Assembly (NCBI RefSeq): GCF_024400215.1
Contig: NZ_CP053748.1
Location: forward strand, 1,302,001-1,366,000
Reading direction: 5' to 3'
DNA: 64,000 nt
Origin: Massilia sp. erpn
Lineage (GTDB): Bacteria; Pseudomonadota; Gammaproteobacteria; Burkholderiales; Burkholderiaceae_D
Each line of letters starts with the position of its first letter. Within the stretch, counting starts at the first letter, position 1. Positions 24,067 through 32,973 of the stretch are shown here, piece by piece. Under the pieces are notes generated by a model that searched no databases, was not told the origin of the DNA, and saw only the letters and a list, made by a program, of their open reading frames with translations. Position numbers and translations under genes: made by a program.

Positions 24067-25860
24067 TTAGAGGCGCGCCAGCTCCGGCCCGCCCTTCTTG
24101 CCCAGCCAGGTGCTGTCGAAGCGCTTCTGGGCGGCGGCCAGCGCATCCTTGTCGCCGCGCTGGCGGTAGACCTCGATCAGGCCGCGCAGCGCCCAGCCAT
24201 TGCTCGGCGTGCGCAGGAAGGAGGCGCGGAACACCTGTTCGGCCGCTTCCAGCTTGCCGGCGCGCAGCAGCACCACGCCGAGCGACTGGCGCACCGGGTA
24301 GTACCAGTAAGGCGGCTCGGTATAGGGCAGCCCATCCTGCGCCGTCACCGCTTCCTCGTAAGCCTTGATCGCGCCATCGAGGTCGCCGCGCGCATCGGCC
24401 AGGCGGCCGGTGGCGACGGCGCGCGCGGTGTGCACAATGTCCGGCGCCGGCACGCCCCAGGCCGTGATGGACTTGAAGTCGGCCGTGCGCTCGATGTCGA
24501 CGAGCGCATCGACTTCCTTCTGCGCCTCGGCCAGCGCACCCTTGCGCGCATAGCCGACGGCACGCGCGTAATGCCACATGGCGTTCACCAGCACATGCTC
24601 CGGCCCCGGATCGGGCAGCGCGATCAGTACCTCCGGGCTGCTGAACTGCACATGCGAAAAGTACGGCGCCGACTTCACCGGCTGCAGCGAGGCGAAGGCT
24701 TTCATCGAGTCCGTGCTGATCGCCTTGTCCAGCTTGGCGGCGGCGTCCAGCGCCGTCTTGCCGTCGCCGCCCATCAGGGCCGACACCATCACGAAGTGGA
24801 TATTGTGCGGGTAGTAGGCTCCCTTGTAGACCGGGTCGCTGTCGGAGCGGCCGAAGTATTTTTCATCGACGGCGATGGCGTCCAGATTCGACTGCAGCGC
24901 ATCCTTGTACAGGCCGACGCGGTAGTAGATATGCGAGGGCATGTGCACCAGGTGGCCGGCGCCGGGAATCTGTTTCGCCAGCAGGCGGGCGTAAGGCAGG
25001 GCCTTGTCCGGATGGGTCGACGCTTCCATCGCATGGATGTAGTAATGGCCAGCGCCCGGATGGCTGGGATGGCGTTCCAGCACGCGCTCCAGCGCATCGA
25101 CCATTTCCGCGGTGCGGTTCTTGGGCCGGCTGCCGGCCGCTTCCCAGTAATCCCAGGGCGACAGGTCCATCAGCGACTCGGCGAACAGCACCTGGATCGT
25201 ATCGTTATTGGGGAAGGCGCGCGCCGCCTCGGTCATGGCGTCGGCATAGGCGCGGTCCAGCGGCGCGCGGTCGGCCGGCGCGGGCGACTGGTAGCGCTGC
25301 GCCACGGCCTTGATCAGGGCCTGCTCGGCGGACGTGGCGGAAGCGGCCAGGGCCACCGCCTTCCTGGCCGCCGCCACGGCCGGCTCCACCGCGTCCGGGA
25401 ACATGGGCGCGTTGATATTCGGCCCCAGCACCAGCGCCTCGCCCCAGTAGCAGATGGCGCATTTCGGATCGTAGTGCTGGGCGGCGCGGAAGGCGCGCGC
25501 CGCCTCCGCATGGTTGAAGCCGAAGGTCAGGCGCAAGCCCTGGTTGAAGTAAGCCTGCGCCTTCGGCTGGCGGCTGCTGATCGGCACATTCAAGGTGCCG
25601 AGATCGGTGTACAGCGGCGGCAGCTTGGTCGCCGCCTCCTTGCGCTCCTGCTGCAAGGGACGGAAGGGCGCGGTCTCCGCCTGCGCCAGCACCAGGCGGT
25701 CCAGCAGGACGGGGCGGCCCTTGGCTTGCGCCGCGCAAGTGGCGCCATTCAGATAGAGCGGATCGAAGCTGGGCTTTTTTTCCGCCAGCGTGGGGGCAAT
25801 GACGGCGAGGGCGAAAACACCAATGCCAGCCGTGACGGCCAAGGTCTTGATCTGTTTCAT
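24067..25860 (-). CDS. Exported TPR-containing protein, function unknown
   Basis: 597 aa. The start ATG at 25860 follows AAAGGGT. The signal peptide is MKQIKTLAVTAGIGVFALAV followed by IAPTLA. The body is helical with tetratricopeptide-type repeats: YFNQGLRLTFGFNHAEAARA near residue 130 (the usual entry of this conserved family), then PKCAICYWGEALVLGPNINA with a CxxC, and further repeats to the C-terminus (LLRAGKLEAAEQVFRASFLR). Homologues are usually annotated only as 'tetratricopeptide repeat protein' or 'hypothetical'. The CxxC lacks a following His, so it is not a haem site. It probably acts as a periplasmic scaffold. It is convergent with the M16 peptidase and tandem with the small secreted gene at 26498. 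Confidence 0.8.
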   Translation of the reverse strand: MKQIKTLAVTAGIGVFALAVIAPTLAEKKPSFDPLYLNGATCAAQAKGRPVLLDRLVLAQAETAPFRPLQQERKEAATKLPPLYTDLGTLNVPISSRQPKAQAYFNQGLRLTFGFNHAEAARAFRAAQHYDPKCAICYWGEALVLGPNINAPMFPDAVEPAVAAARKAVALAASATSAEQALIKAVAQRYQSPAPADRAPLDRAYADAMTEAARAFPNNDTIQVLFAESLMDLSPWDYWEAAGSRPKNRTAEMVDALERVLERHPSHPGAGHYYIHAMEASTHPDKALPYARLLAKQIPGAGHLVHMPSHIYYRVGLYKDALQSNLDAIAVDEKYFGRSDSDPVYKGAYYPHNIHFVMVSALMGGDGKTALDAAAKLDKAISTDSMKAFASLQPVKSAPYFSHVQFSSPEVLIALPDPGPEHVLVNAMWHYARAVGYARKGALAEAQKEVDALVDIERTADFKSITAWGVPAPDIVHTARAVATGRLADARGDLDGAIKAYEEAVTAQDGLPYTEPPYWYYPVRQSLGVVLLRAGKLEAAEQVFRASFLRTPSNGWALRGLIEVYRQRGDKDALAAAQKRFDSTWLGKKGGPELARL

Positions 25861-25943
25861 GAGTACCCTTTCAATCGAAAAGTGCAGCTCAGAGAAGATG
25901 GTTTTTCGCGTGGGCGATTGTCGATTCTAACGCCCCTTGGATT

Positions 25944-26498
25944 TTAGTCAAGCCGGTAGCGCGTCTCCCCTTTTCTCGGTCGAGGCAGGCAGCAGGCAGA
26001 TTCCTCATCCATGCTCTGTCCCGTCGCCGTATCGTAGCGATAGACCGTCCATTTTTTCGCGGCTTCCGGCCCGCCACTGGCGATATACAGGCGGATGCCG
26101 CCGGCGCTCAGGTAAGCCATATGCGGGTAGGCACGCTCGGCAAAATCGAGGCGCTGCACGCGGCCGCCCTGATAGCGCATGACGACGCCCTTGGGGTAGC
26201 CGCTGCTGTAAAACTCGCCCGCCAAGACCAGCAGCTTCTCACCCTGGCCGACACAGCCGGTCTTCAGCTGCGAAACGCGCGCGTCCTCGCTGTCCGCATT
26301 GCCGAACAGGGCTTCGGTTTTGCCGCCATGGCGCAGATAAATCATCTGGTCGCCAGCGCTGGCCTGCTGCGCCAGCACCGCCACCGGATAGCGGCCGCCC
26401 GGACCAAGACCGCAATTCTCAAGCTGTCCCGCCCAGCTCGCGCCGCAGGCCACGGCGCAGCCAGCCATGCACGCCAGGGAACGTAAAACTGAAGTCAC
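25944..26498 (-). CDS. Small secreted protein, unknown function
   Basis: 184 aa from a GTG start at 26498 (MTSVLRSLACMAGCAVACGA, then SWA, a signal peptide). GGAGAGA is upstream of the GTG; the in-frame ATG at 26513 has no Shine-Dalgarno, and the longest open frame (26741) has an unlikely basic leader. The mature part reads like a run of beta-strands: PVAVLAQQASAGDQMIYLRH, LLVLAGEFYSSGYPKGVVMR, WTVYRYDTATG. It has paired Cys (NCG near the start, GCV, and CC near the end). No family is recognised. It lies 83 bp upstream of the TPR gene on the same strand and is divergent from the binding-protein gene. Confidence 0.65.
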   Translation of the reverse strand: MTSVLRSLACMAGCAVACGASWAGQLENCGLGPGGRYPVAVLAQQASAGDQMIYLRHGGKTEALFGNADSEDARVSQLKTGCVGQGEKLLVLAGEFYSSGYPKGVVMRYQGGRVQRLDFAERAYPHMAYLSAGGIRLYIASGGPEAAKKWTVYRYDTATGQSMDEESACCLPRPRKGETRYRLD

Positions 26499-26667
26499 GT
26501 CACTCTCTCCCATAGGATTTGCATCGATCCCGGATCTTAAGCCAGTTTGCCGCCGTTGCCGATAGCGGCGCGCAGTCCGGCGCGTGCCTACGCTATACTG
26601 GCAGCATTCTTGCTTGCCGCTGGCCGGTCGGCTGTTTGCCTGGTTTTCAACCTCTACCCCGAGCTCG

Positions 26668-27462
26668 ATGCGCGTCTTGCCGCTGTTATCCCTGTCGATA
26701 AGCGTCCTGCTGGCCGGGCATGCGGCTGGCGCCTGTCCCACGCTGCGCTACGGCTATACCGACAAGGCGGTGCCGCCCTACTATCTGGGCGCGGGGCCGA
26801 AAGCGCCCGAGCCGCCCGGTGCGCTGGCCGAACTGGCGCGCGATGCGGCGGCCAGCGCCCACTGCCCGGTGCAGATGGTGCGCATGCCGCCGGCGCGCCT
26901 GCACAAAAGCCTGAACGAGGGCACGATCGATGCCATGTCGCTGTTCGCGCCGGAGGTGGTGGGCGAGCTGCCGAATGTGGTGTACCCGCGCGACAAACAG
27001 GGCAAGCTCGATACCACGCGCGCCATGCCGCTCTACACCGTGGTCTTCGTGCGCGCGGCCGACCACCTGCCGGCCGATGCCGATCCGGTGCTGACCATGC
27101 GCGGGCGCATCATCGGCGTGTCGCAGGGTGCGCCGCATATCAAGTACCTGCAAAGCGTGGGCGTCGAGGTCGACGCCGGCGCCTCCAATCCCGACCTGAA
27201 TTTCGAAAAGCTCAAGCGCGGCCGCATCGACGGCTTTGCCATCTCGCTCTCGACGCCGGAGGACATGGATGCGCCGGTGGCGGCGCGCTACGGCCTGCAG
27301 TTCACCCGTCTGCGCAAGCCGCTACTCATCACCAACTCCTGGCTGGCCTTAAACCGCAACTATTACGAAAATAACCGCGACGCGGCGGAAACCCTGTGGA
27401 ACTGGTACGGCGCCCATGGGCGCGCCCGCCTCAACGCCCTGCTGAAAAAATACGGGCGCTAG
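26668..27462 (+). CDS. Periplasmic solute-binding protein (SBP_bac_3-like)
   Basis: 264 aa from ATG 26668, which opens a signal peptide (MRVLPLLSLSISVLLAGHAA, GA). The mature start CPTLRYGYTDKAVPPYYLG matches the strand-loop opening of family 3 amino-acid-binding proteins. LNEGTIDAMSLFAPE and FEKLKRGRIDGFAISLSTPE match the 'L..G..D' features of both lobes, and GRIIGVSQGAPHIKYLQ fits the hinge region. No ABC permease or ATPase genes are adjacent, so it may be an orphan binder or sensor component. The ligand cannot be named. It is followed 111 bp later by a TonB-dependent receptor on the same strand. Confidence 0.75.
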   Translation: MRVLPLLSLSISVLLAGHAAGACPTLRYGYTDKAVPPYYLGAGPKAPEPPGALAELARDAAASAHCPVQMVRMPPARLHKSLNEGTIDAMSLFAPEVVGELPNVVYPRDKQGKLDTTRAMPLYTVVFVRAADHLPADADPVLTMRGRIIGVSQGAPHIKYLQSVGVEVDAGASNPDLNFEKLKRGRIDGFAISLSTPEDMDAPVAARYGLQFTRLRKPLLITNSWLALNRNYYENNRDAAETLWNWYGAHGRARLNALLKKYGR

Positions 27463-27573
27463 GGCGGCGCTGTTGTGTTTCGGCCAGCGGCCGCGCTTTC
27501 TTATTTACAAGCCCTGCCCTCCTTGCGTACATTGTTCATAAAAAGAAACGCCTGTTGGCGCGGAGGATGGGCA

Positions 27574-30492
27574 ATGAGGAGAGTCGCGTTTTGGCCGCGC
27601 AAGCCCGGCCATATCGCCTTGTGCGGCATGGCCGTCTGCGTATCGGCGGCATGGGCCGACGAGAGCGCGGCGCCGCTGCAGAAAGTGCAGATCACCGGCA
27701 GCCGCGTCGCCGCGCCGGGCGCGGAATCGCCCTCGCCCTTGCAGATTCTGACGGCGGCCGATATCGCCGCTTCCGGCGCGGTGAACCTGCAGGAGCTGCT
27801 GCAGAAAAATCCCACGCTCGGCTCGCCCACGCTCAACCGCAGCAACTCCAACTTCCTGCCCGCCAGCGGCGGCGTCAGCACCGTCAACCTGCGCAATCTG
27901 GGCGATGCGCGCACCCTGGTCCTGGTGAATGGACGGCGCTTCGTCTCCGGCGTGCCGGGTACCAGCGCGGTCGATCTGAACGCCCTGCCCACCGACTTTA
28001 TCGAGCGCGTCGAACTGATGACGGGCGGCGCCTCGGCGGCCTACGGTTCGGACGCGGTGGCCGGCGTGATCAACATCATCCTCAAGCAGCGCCTGCAAGG
28101 CTGGCTGCTCGATGCGTCGGCCGGCCGCGCCAGCGCGGGCGACGACCTGAAGCGCAAGCTGGCCTTGAGCTACGGCCTGTCCAGCGCCGACGGCGCCAGC
28201 CAGCTTATGGCCCATCTCGGCTACAGCAAGCAGGGCGCCGTATTTTCGCGCGACCGCGACTTCGCCGCCTCCGACCAGATCTCCAAAATGCTCAGCAGCG
28301 GCCAGGCGGCCGATGCCTTTGTCCCCGTGCGCAACTACTCGGTAGCCGCGCCGCAGGGACGCTTTTTCTTCAACCGCGACGCCAGCGGCAAGGCGGGCGA
28401 ATTTTCCTACGACCGCAACGGCAATGTGATCCCCTGGTCCACCAACGGCACGGCCACGCTGGCGGCCACCGGCTTTAACCGCGCCGCCTACCGCACCATC
28501 GCCGTGCCCACCGAACGCCTGCTGTTCGCCAGCAAGGGCGATCTGGCCCTGAACGCGCAGCACAGCGCTTTCTTCGAAGCGAATTATTCGCGCACCAAGG
28601 TACGCACCATCATCGAGCCGCTGGCCCTGTCCTCGGCCGACATCTTCAGGAGCAGCAACGGCCAGGTGGCGATGGAAACCATGGTCAACGGCGTGGCCGT
28701 GCGCAATCCGCTGGTACCGCAGTATCTGTACGAGCGCAGCGCCGACAGCAATGGCGACGGCCTGCGCGACTACAGCTTCAGCCGCCGCATTGCCGAAGCC
28801 GATACGCGCGTGGCGAAAGTGGACCGCGACACTTACCGCCTCGCCGCCGGCTTCAAGGGCAGCCTGCGCGACTGGAACTACGACAGCTATCTCGCCTATG
28901 GCAAGAGCAAGGAGAAGCAGCGCTCGAGCGGCCAGGTGAATGTGGCCCGCTTCCGCGCGGCGCTGCAGGCGATTCCCGACACCGGCGGCAACGCCATCTG
29001 CGCCGATGCCGCGGCGCGCGCCGACGGCTGCGTGCCGCTCAATCTTTTCGGCTACAACACCATTGCGCCCGGCGCCTTGCAGTACGTGAGCGCGCCGGCC
29101 GCGCTGGATACGGCCATCACGCAAAAGCTGGTGGGGGCCAGCATCAACGGCGAGCTGTTCCAGCTGCCGGCGGGCCGGGTCGGCGTGGCGGCCGGTTTCG
29201 AATGGCGCTCGGAAGCCTCGTCCAGCGTGCCCGATGCATTGACCCAGGCCGGCCTGAATTCCGGCGGCGCGGTGCCGGTGACGGCCGGCCGCTTTACCGT
29301 GCGCGAAGCCTTTGCCGAAGCGCGCGTGCCACTGCTGAAGGACCGGACCTTCGCGCGCAGCCTGAACTTCCTTGGCGCCTTTCGCAGCGGCGACTACTCC
29401 ACCGTAGGCCGCGCCAATAGCTGGAACGCGGGGCTGGAATGGTGGCCGCTGAACGATGTGAAGCTGCGCGCCACGCGCGCCCTGTCGACGCGCGCGCCGA
29501 ATATCAATGAGCTGTTCGCCACCGCCACCCAGGTCTTCCCGACCGGGATCGTCGATCCCTGCGTCGGCGTTACCGCCGCCTCGAGCGGCACGTATGACGC
29601 GGCCTGCCGCGCCATCCCCGCCGTGGCGGCGAATATCGCGGCCAACGGCAAGTTCACCGTCAGCCAGGCCGACATCCAGAGCCTGAGCGGCTTCAATCGC
29701 GGCAATCCCGAACTGAAGGCCGAGAAAGGCCGCTCCACCACCGTGGGCCTGGTACTGACGCCGGTCTCGATTGCCGCGCTGAGCAAGCTGACGCTGACGG
29801 CCGACTACTTCCGCATCAAGATCGCCGACGCCATCGTCTCCACACCGCGCCAGTACGCGCTGCAGCAGTGCTACGGCGGCGGCAATGCCGACTTCTGCAA
29901 ATTCATCACGCGCCGCCCGGCCAACGCCGGCTCCTTCAATGCGGGCGCGGTCACCTTTATCGACAGCGCCTCCACCAATAGCGGCGGCACCGGCACCAAG
30001 GGCATGGACTGGACCGTGGCCTGGGCCGACCAGCTCGGGCCGGGCCGCCTCAGCGCCCGCCTCGCTTATACGCATCTGAAGGAGTTCTACAACGTGCCGC
30101 TGGCGGGCGCCAAGCCCGACGCGGCGACCGGCGAAATCGGTTACCCGCGCAACAAGGCGGCGCTGCAGCTGGGCTATCAGTGGGGACGCTTCAGCATCTC
30201 GTCCAGCACCAGCTATGTCGGCGCATCCGCGCTGGACGACCAGTTCCTGGCGCAATTCTCGATCCCGCCCGGCACGGTGCGGGTCGGCTCGAAAACCATC
30301 AACGATTTCCAGTTCACCTACGCGCTGAAAAAATCGCTGGCCCTCTACGCCGGCATCGACAACGCCTTCAACGTCAAGCCGCCACCCATCATCAGCGGCC
30401 TGACGGGCGACGTGATCGGCACCGAAACCAATACCAGCATGTATGACGCCATCGGGCGGCGCTTCTATCTGGGCGTGCGGATCGGACTGTGA
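27574..30492 (+). CDS. TonB-dependent outer membrane receptor
   Basis: 972 aa. The start ATG at 27574 follows GGAGGA; it is preceded in frame by an upstream start at 27475 that overlaps the region just after the binding-protein gene and is rejected. A signal peptide (residues 1 to about 29, ending SAAWA) leads to the TonB-box/plug region: VQITGSRVAAPGAESPSPLQ, LQELLQKNPTLGSPTLNRSN, VNLRNLGDARTLVLVNGRRF and VELMTGGASAAYGSDAVAGV, all canonical plug motifs. The remaining 750 residues are the 22-strand beta barrel, with FNRGNPELKAEKGRSTTVGL near residue 710 and a C-terminal YDAIGRRFYLGVRIGL strand. This subfamily often takes up peptides, saccharides or other non-siderophore ligands. The substrate is not determinable here. 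Confidence 0.93.
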   Translation: MRRVAFWPRKPGHIALCGMAVCVSAAWADESAAPLQKVQITGSRVAAPGAESPSPLQILTAADIAASGAVNLQELLQKNPTLGSPTLNRSNSNFLPASGGVSTVNLRNLGDARTLVLVNGRRFVSGVPGTSAVDLNALPTDFIERVELMTGGASAAYGSDAVAGVINIILKQRLQGWLLDASAGRASAGDDLKRKLALSYGLSSADGASQLMAHLGYSKQGAVFSRDRDFAASDQISKMLSSGQAADAFVPVRNYSVAAPQGRFFFNRDASGKAGEFSYDRNGNVIPWSTNGTATLAATGFNRAAYRTIAVPTERLLFASKGDLALNAQHSAFFEANYSRTKVRTIIEPLALSSADIFRSSNGQVAMETMVNGVAVRNPLVPQYLYERSADSNGDGLRDYSFSRRIAEADTRVAKVDRDTYRLAAGFKGSLRDWNYDSYLAYGKSKEKQRSSGQVNVARFRAALQAIPDTGGNAICADAAARADGCVPLNLFGYNTIAPGALQYVSAPAALDTAITQKLVGASINGELFQLPAGRVGVAAGFEWRSEASSSVPDALTQAGLNSGGAVPVTAGRFTVREAFAEARVPLLKDRTFARSLNFLGAFRSGDYSTVGRANSWNAGLEWWPLNDVKLRATRALSTRAPNINELFATATQVFPTGIVDPCVGVTAASSGTYDAACRAIPAVAANIAANGKFTVSQADIQSLSGFNRGNPELKAEKGRSTTVGLVLTPVSIAALSKLTLTADYFRIKIADAIVSTPRQYALQQCYGGGNADFCKFITRRPANAGSFNAGAVTFIDSASTNSGGTGTKGMDWTVAWADQLGPGRLSARLAYTHLKEFYNVPLAGAKPDAATGEIGYPRNKAALQLGYQWGRFSISSSTSYVGASALDDQFLAQFSIPPGTVRVGSKTINDFQFTYALKKSLALYAGIDNAFNVKPPPIISGLTGDVIGTETNTSMYDAIGRRFYLGVRIGL

Positions 30493-30568
30493 CGGATGTT
30501 CCGACTCCATTCGCCGATCTTCGGTTTAGGGCGGGAGAACGTTAACGACCTTGCCCGTCGAGTCGATC

Positions 30569-30715
30569 TCATAAGGCACCCGTACCCGTCATCACTTCAA
30601 TCCAGGTAACGATGCTGATTGCCGCGTCTTCGTAAGTCAACAGCTCTGCAGCGGCTTCGCTCACGCCGTCCAGGGCATCGATAATGATATTCGTATCAAA
30701 CAATACAGCGCTCAT
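30569..30715 (-). pseudogene. Truncated VapC-like PIN-domain toxin
   Basis: The open frame gives 48 residues: MSAVLFDTNIIIDALDGVSE through SIVTWIEVMTGTGAL, then TGA. The DTNIIIDAL start (first PIN Asp) and the xIxxxTxxE-type stretch with WIEV (second acidic residue) are typical of VapC toxins, which are about 130 aa. The C-terminal two thirds, with the remaining acidic metal ligands, are missing. In another frame the following bases read VPYEIDSTGKVVNVLPP and stop at 30526, which looks like the tail of an unrelated gene. So the toxin was probably broken by deletion. Its ATG overlaps the stop of the upstream partner gene (ATGA), the usual coupling of toxin-antitoxin pairs. Confidence 0.75.
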
Positions 30716-31002
30716 TCGGCGCGTATTGCCAATTGAAAGGCCAAGCCATCCTGCGGTGCATCTTGCCGCCCCTTGAATATGCCGAACACCTTGCTCAAGG
30801 CAAGGCGGCGCTGCTCGCGCGCGGTAAGAGACGCGCTACTCTTCAATTGGAAGGTCCGCTGTGAACGCGCCTTGTTCGCCTTCAGCACCTTGTATCGCCT
30901 GGTCTGCGCTCTCTTTCCAGGATTGGGGGAAGCTTCAACAAGTGTAACCGTCTCGAGTTTCAGCAGTGTGCCGTCTGGAACCTCTACGATAATTTTACGC
31001 AT
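30712..31002 (-). CDS. Putative antitoxin or small partner protein upstream of the truncated PIN toxin
   Basis: 96 aa from ATG 31002, directly behind a strong GAGGAGGGG Shine-Dalgarno (the longer 31038 start is rejected). The sequence begins MRKIIVEVPDGTLLKLETVT and has a basic middle (RAQTRRYKVLKANKARSQRT). No named antitoxin family was recognised with certainty. Its stop overlaps the toxin start by ATGA, and its size and charge fit an antitoxin. With the toxin truncated, it may be a relic or may still bind DNA. GC content is lower than that of the neighbours, fitting an acquired patch. Confidence 0.6.
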   Translation of the reverse strand: MRKIIVEVPDGTLLKLETVTLVEASPNPGKRAQTRRYKVLKANKARSQRTFQLKSSASLTAREQRRLALSKVFGIFKGRQDAPQDGLAFQLAIRAE

Positions 31003-31104
31003 CACCCCTCCTCTACCATGCCTGTAGCCCAGGTACACCCTTTCAGTTTAGCGCATTTATTTCGAGCCGCACCTCATCTCGTTACCAGCGCGGCACTCCC
31101 CATA

Positions 31105-31292
31105 GGTGGGTAAGCTACGCCCACTCCCTCGGGCATTTGTACTCGTTTGGCTGTCGCATTCTGTCTCTTTTTGTCGCATTTGAACTTTCGCACGGCACGC
31201 TTGGTCCAACAGACAAAACGAGACTAAATGCGACAGGACCAGACGGAGAAACGAGTATGAATGCCCGAGGGAGTGAGAATGTAGTACCCACC
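31105..31292. repeat. Imperfect long inverted repeat with TGTCGCATT end-like motifs
   Basis: Matching arms run inward from GGTGGGTA (31105-31112) and TACCCACC (31285-31292). A 26-bp core (31123-31148 against 31249-31274) reads ACTCCCTCGGGCATT plus TACTCGTTT with two mismatches. After a 10-base indel, a second block starts with TGTCGCATT (31152-31160 against 31227-31235) and continues with GTCTC-TTTTGTC on both sides. The right arm spans the Shine-Dalgarno and first codons of the gene at 31257. The left arm is a divergent inverted copy in which that ATG is ACA. No target-site duplication is seen around the TGTCGC ends. Confidence 0.8.
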
Positions 31293-31856
31293 ACTGCATT
31301 GCTTGAACTATGCGATTTTCTGAAGGCGCGTGGTTCCACATTGGCGCTGGATGAAGCGCTCAGTTGCGCGCTGCGGCAATGGATGGCGGTGCAGTCCAGC
31401 GATGCCGGCGCGGACTGTGGCTATCAATGGAAGCAACTGTTCCTGCCAAGCGGCAGCCGCCTGCGCATGCAGTATGCGGGCCAATGGTTTTACGCCGAAG
31501 TGGAAGGCGACGAACTGCGCTTTGAAGGCCAGTCCGTTTCACCGCGCGGCATGACGCAAATGATCGCGGGCGATGGCCGCAATGCCTGGCGCGATCTGTG
31601 GATACGGCTGCCAGAAGAAAAGAACTGGAGCCGCGCCTCGCTGCTGCGCCGCGAGCTGCTGCAGCGCGAACAGCCACGCCCGGTATCGCCATTGGAGGCG
31701 GTCAGCGCCGCCGCCCGCAGCATGAGCGAGGCGCTGGCTGCATCCAAGGTGCTGCTCGATTACGTGAGCCGGCAATCGGAGCGGTTCACCGAGCGGCGGA
31801 TCAGCAAGCACCGCCGCAAAGACGACACCCTAAGCGACGACTGCCGTTTCGATTGA
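31257..31856 (+). CDS. RAMA/DUF2924-like domain protein, unknown function
   Basis: 199 aa. ATG 31257 is placed by GGAGAA seven bases upstream and lies inside the right arm of the inverted repeat; a longer frame from 31137 would run through the repeat and is rejected. Residues about 60-125 (LFLPSGSRLRMQYAGQWFYA, then DELRFEGQSVSPRGMTQMIA and NAWRDLWIRLPEE) match the pattern of RAMA/DUF2924-type modules: a small beta domain with 'I.y.G...SPS..a....g...N.W..w'. Such domains accompany DNA-modification and restriction proteins. The C-terminus is helical and basic (SERFTERRISKHRRKDD). A role in DNA binding is possible but unproven. It ends 8 bp before the convergent DUF1176 gene. Confidence 0.62.
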   Translation: MNARGSENVVPTTALLELCDFLKARGSTLALDEALSCALRQWMAVQSSDAGADCGYQWKQLFLPSGSRLRMQYAGQWFYAEVEGDELRFEGQSVSPRGMTQMIAGDGRNAWRDLWIRLPEEKNWSRASLLRRELLQREQPRPVSPLEAVSAAARSMSEALAASKVLLDYVSRQSERFTERRISKHRRKDDTLSDDCRFD

Positions 31857-31864
31857 TCGCCGCC

Positions 31865-32959
31865 TTATTTCGCGTGGTGCCGCACTTCCGTCACCAGCGT
31901 CGGCAACTCCCAGGGGCCGCCCAGGGCCACCATGCGGCACATGCCGGTCGTGAGTTTGCCCGTAGCGTGGAACTGCTGGCCGTCCCAGGCCCAGTCCTCG
32001 CGCGACCAGCAGTCGCCCAGGCCGCGGCCCTTGTGCGAGGCGGAGATGACGCCGCCCATATACTCGTTGCCCGAGGTGGTGACCAGCACGGGATTGAATG
32101 GCGCCTTGGTGTTGATGACCCAATAGCCTTCGCCAAAATTGTAGGCGGCCATCCAGCACTGGGCGCTGACCAGCAGCTTGCTCTCCGACAGGCGCACGAT
32201 GCGCAGCGGCCGGCTGCTGCTGCCCAATTCCGCCTCCATATCGCATTCTTCCTTCCATTCCGGCTTAAGCAGCTCGCCGATCAGGGTGGCTTGCTGCGCG
32301 GCGCTCAGGTTCACGGTAGTGGCCTGCTGCTGCGCCGTGAACGGTACGTTGAGCACTGGCGCGGCCAGCGCCGGCAGCACCTGCGCTTCGCTCGCGCTGC
32401 CCTTGCGCATCAGCGCGCCCGGCGTGCCGAGGCGGCCCTGGAATTCGTCCATCTTCAGCAGCACGGCCGCCGCGCCCTTGCCGGACAGCTCCCACTCGAA
32501 TTCGCCGCTGGACCAGACGATGCGGCCATTGCCCTTGAGCGCGTTGAGCAGGGCGCTCAGCTGCGGCGCCGGAATCTCGGCCGATACGCCATCCTTGCCC
32601 AGCACCAGCGTGCCTTGCGGCTTGCCGTCGATGCGCAGCTGCAGCTTGGCATTCGGCCGCAGCTGGGCGACAGCCGGCTCCTCGGCGGCATCGCCCAGCT
32701 GCAATTGGGCATGCACCGGCTGCTGCGCGCCAGCCTTGCGCGTCAGCAGCACGGACATGGCGTGCGCCTCGCGGTCGTCGGGATGATAGCCGGCGGCGCG
32801 GCAGGTGCGCGTATTGTCGCAGGCGATTTCCCAGTCGTGATGGCTGAACGAGAGACCGGCCACGGGCGTGGCGGCGGCGTGGCCGGCCAGGAACAGGCAG
32901 GCGATAGCGGCCAGCAGCAGCCGGCCCGGCACGCCGGACAAGGGTGCAAAACAGTGCAT
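31865..32959 (-). CDS. DUF1176 family periplasmic protein
   Basis: 364 aa from ATG 32959 (MHCFAPLSGVPGRLLLAAIA starts a signal peptide; a TTG 18 bases upstream is the alternative). The features match DUF1176: GLSFSHHDWEIACDNTRTCR just after the leader, AEIPAPQLSALLNALK, LLKMDEFQGRLGTPGALMRK in the middle, and a Cys-containing C-terminal half (ECDMEAELG, SAQCWMAAYNFGEGYWVI, LGDCWSREDWAWDGQQF, TGMCRMVALGGPW). Four or more conserved Cys suggest disulfides. The family is widespread in Proteobacteria and has no assigned function. The rpoC terminator separates it from the rpoBC operon. Confidence 0.88.
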   Translation of the reverse strand: MHCFAPLSGVPGRLLLAAIACLFLAGHAAATPVAGLSFSHHDWEIACDNTRTCRAAGYHPDDREAHAMSVLLTRKAGAQQPVHAQLQLGDAAEEPAVAQLRPNAKLQLRIDGKPQGTLVLGKDGVSAEIPAPQLSALLNALKGNGRIVWSSGEFEWELSGKGAAAVLLKMDEFQGRLGTPGALMRKGSASEAQVLPALAAPVLNVPFTAQQQATTVNLSAAQQATLIGELLKPEWKEECDMEAELGSSSRPLRIVRLSESKLLVSAQCWMAAYNFGEGYWVINTKAPFNPVLVTTSGNEYMGGVISASHKGRGLGDCWSREDWAWDGQQFHATGKLTTGMCRMVALGGPWELPTLVTEVRHHAK

Positions 32960-32973
32960 AGTCAAACTCGCTT

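Noticed and set aside
31003-31292. CRISPR or IS element at the inverted repeat
   Set aside because: There is a single inverted pair, no periodic spacers, no transposase frame and no target duplication.
31057-31341. Minus-strand frames across the inverted repeat (74-94 codons)
   Set aside because: They arise from the left repeat arm read antisense; the copied start codon is ACA, and no ribosome site or domain is present.
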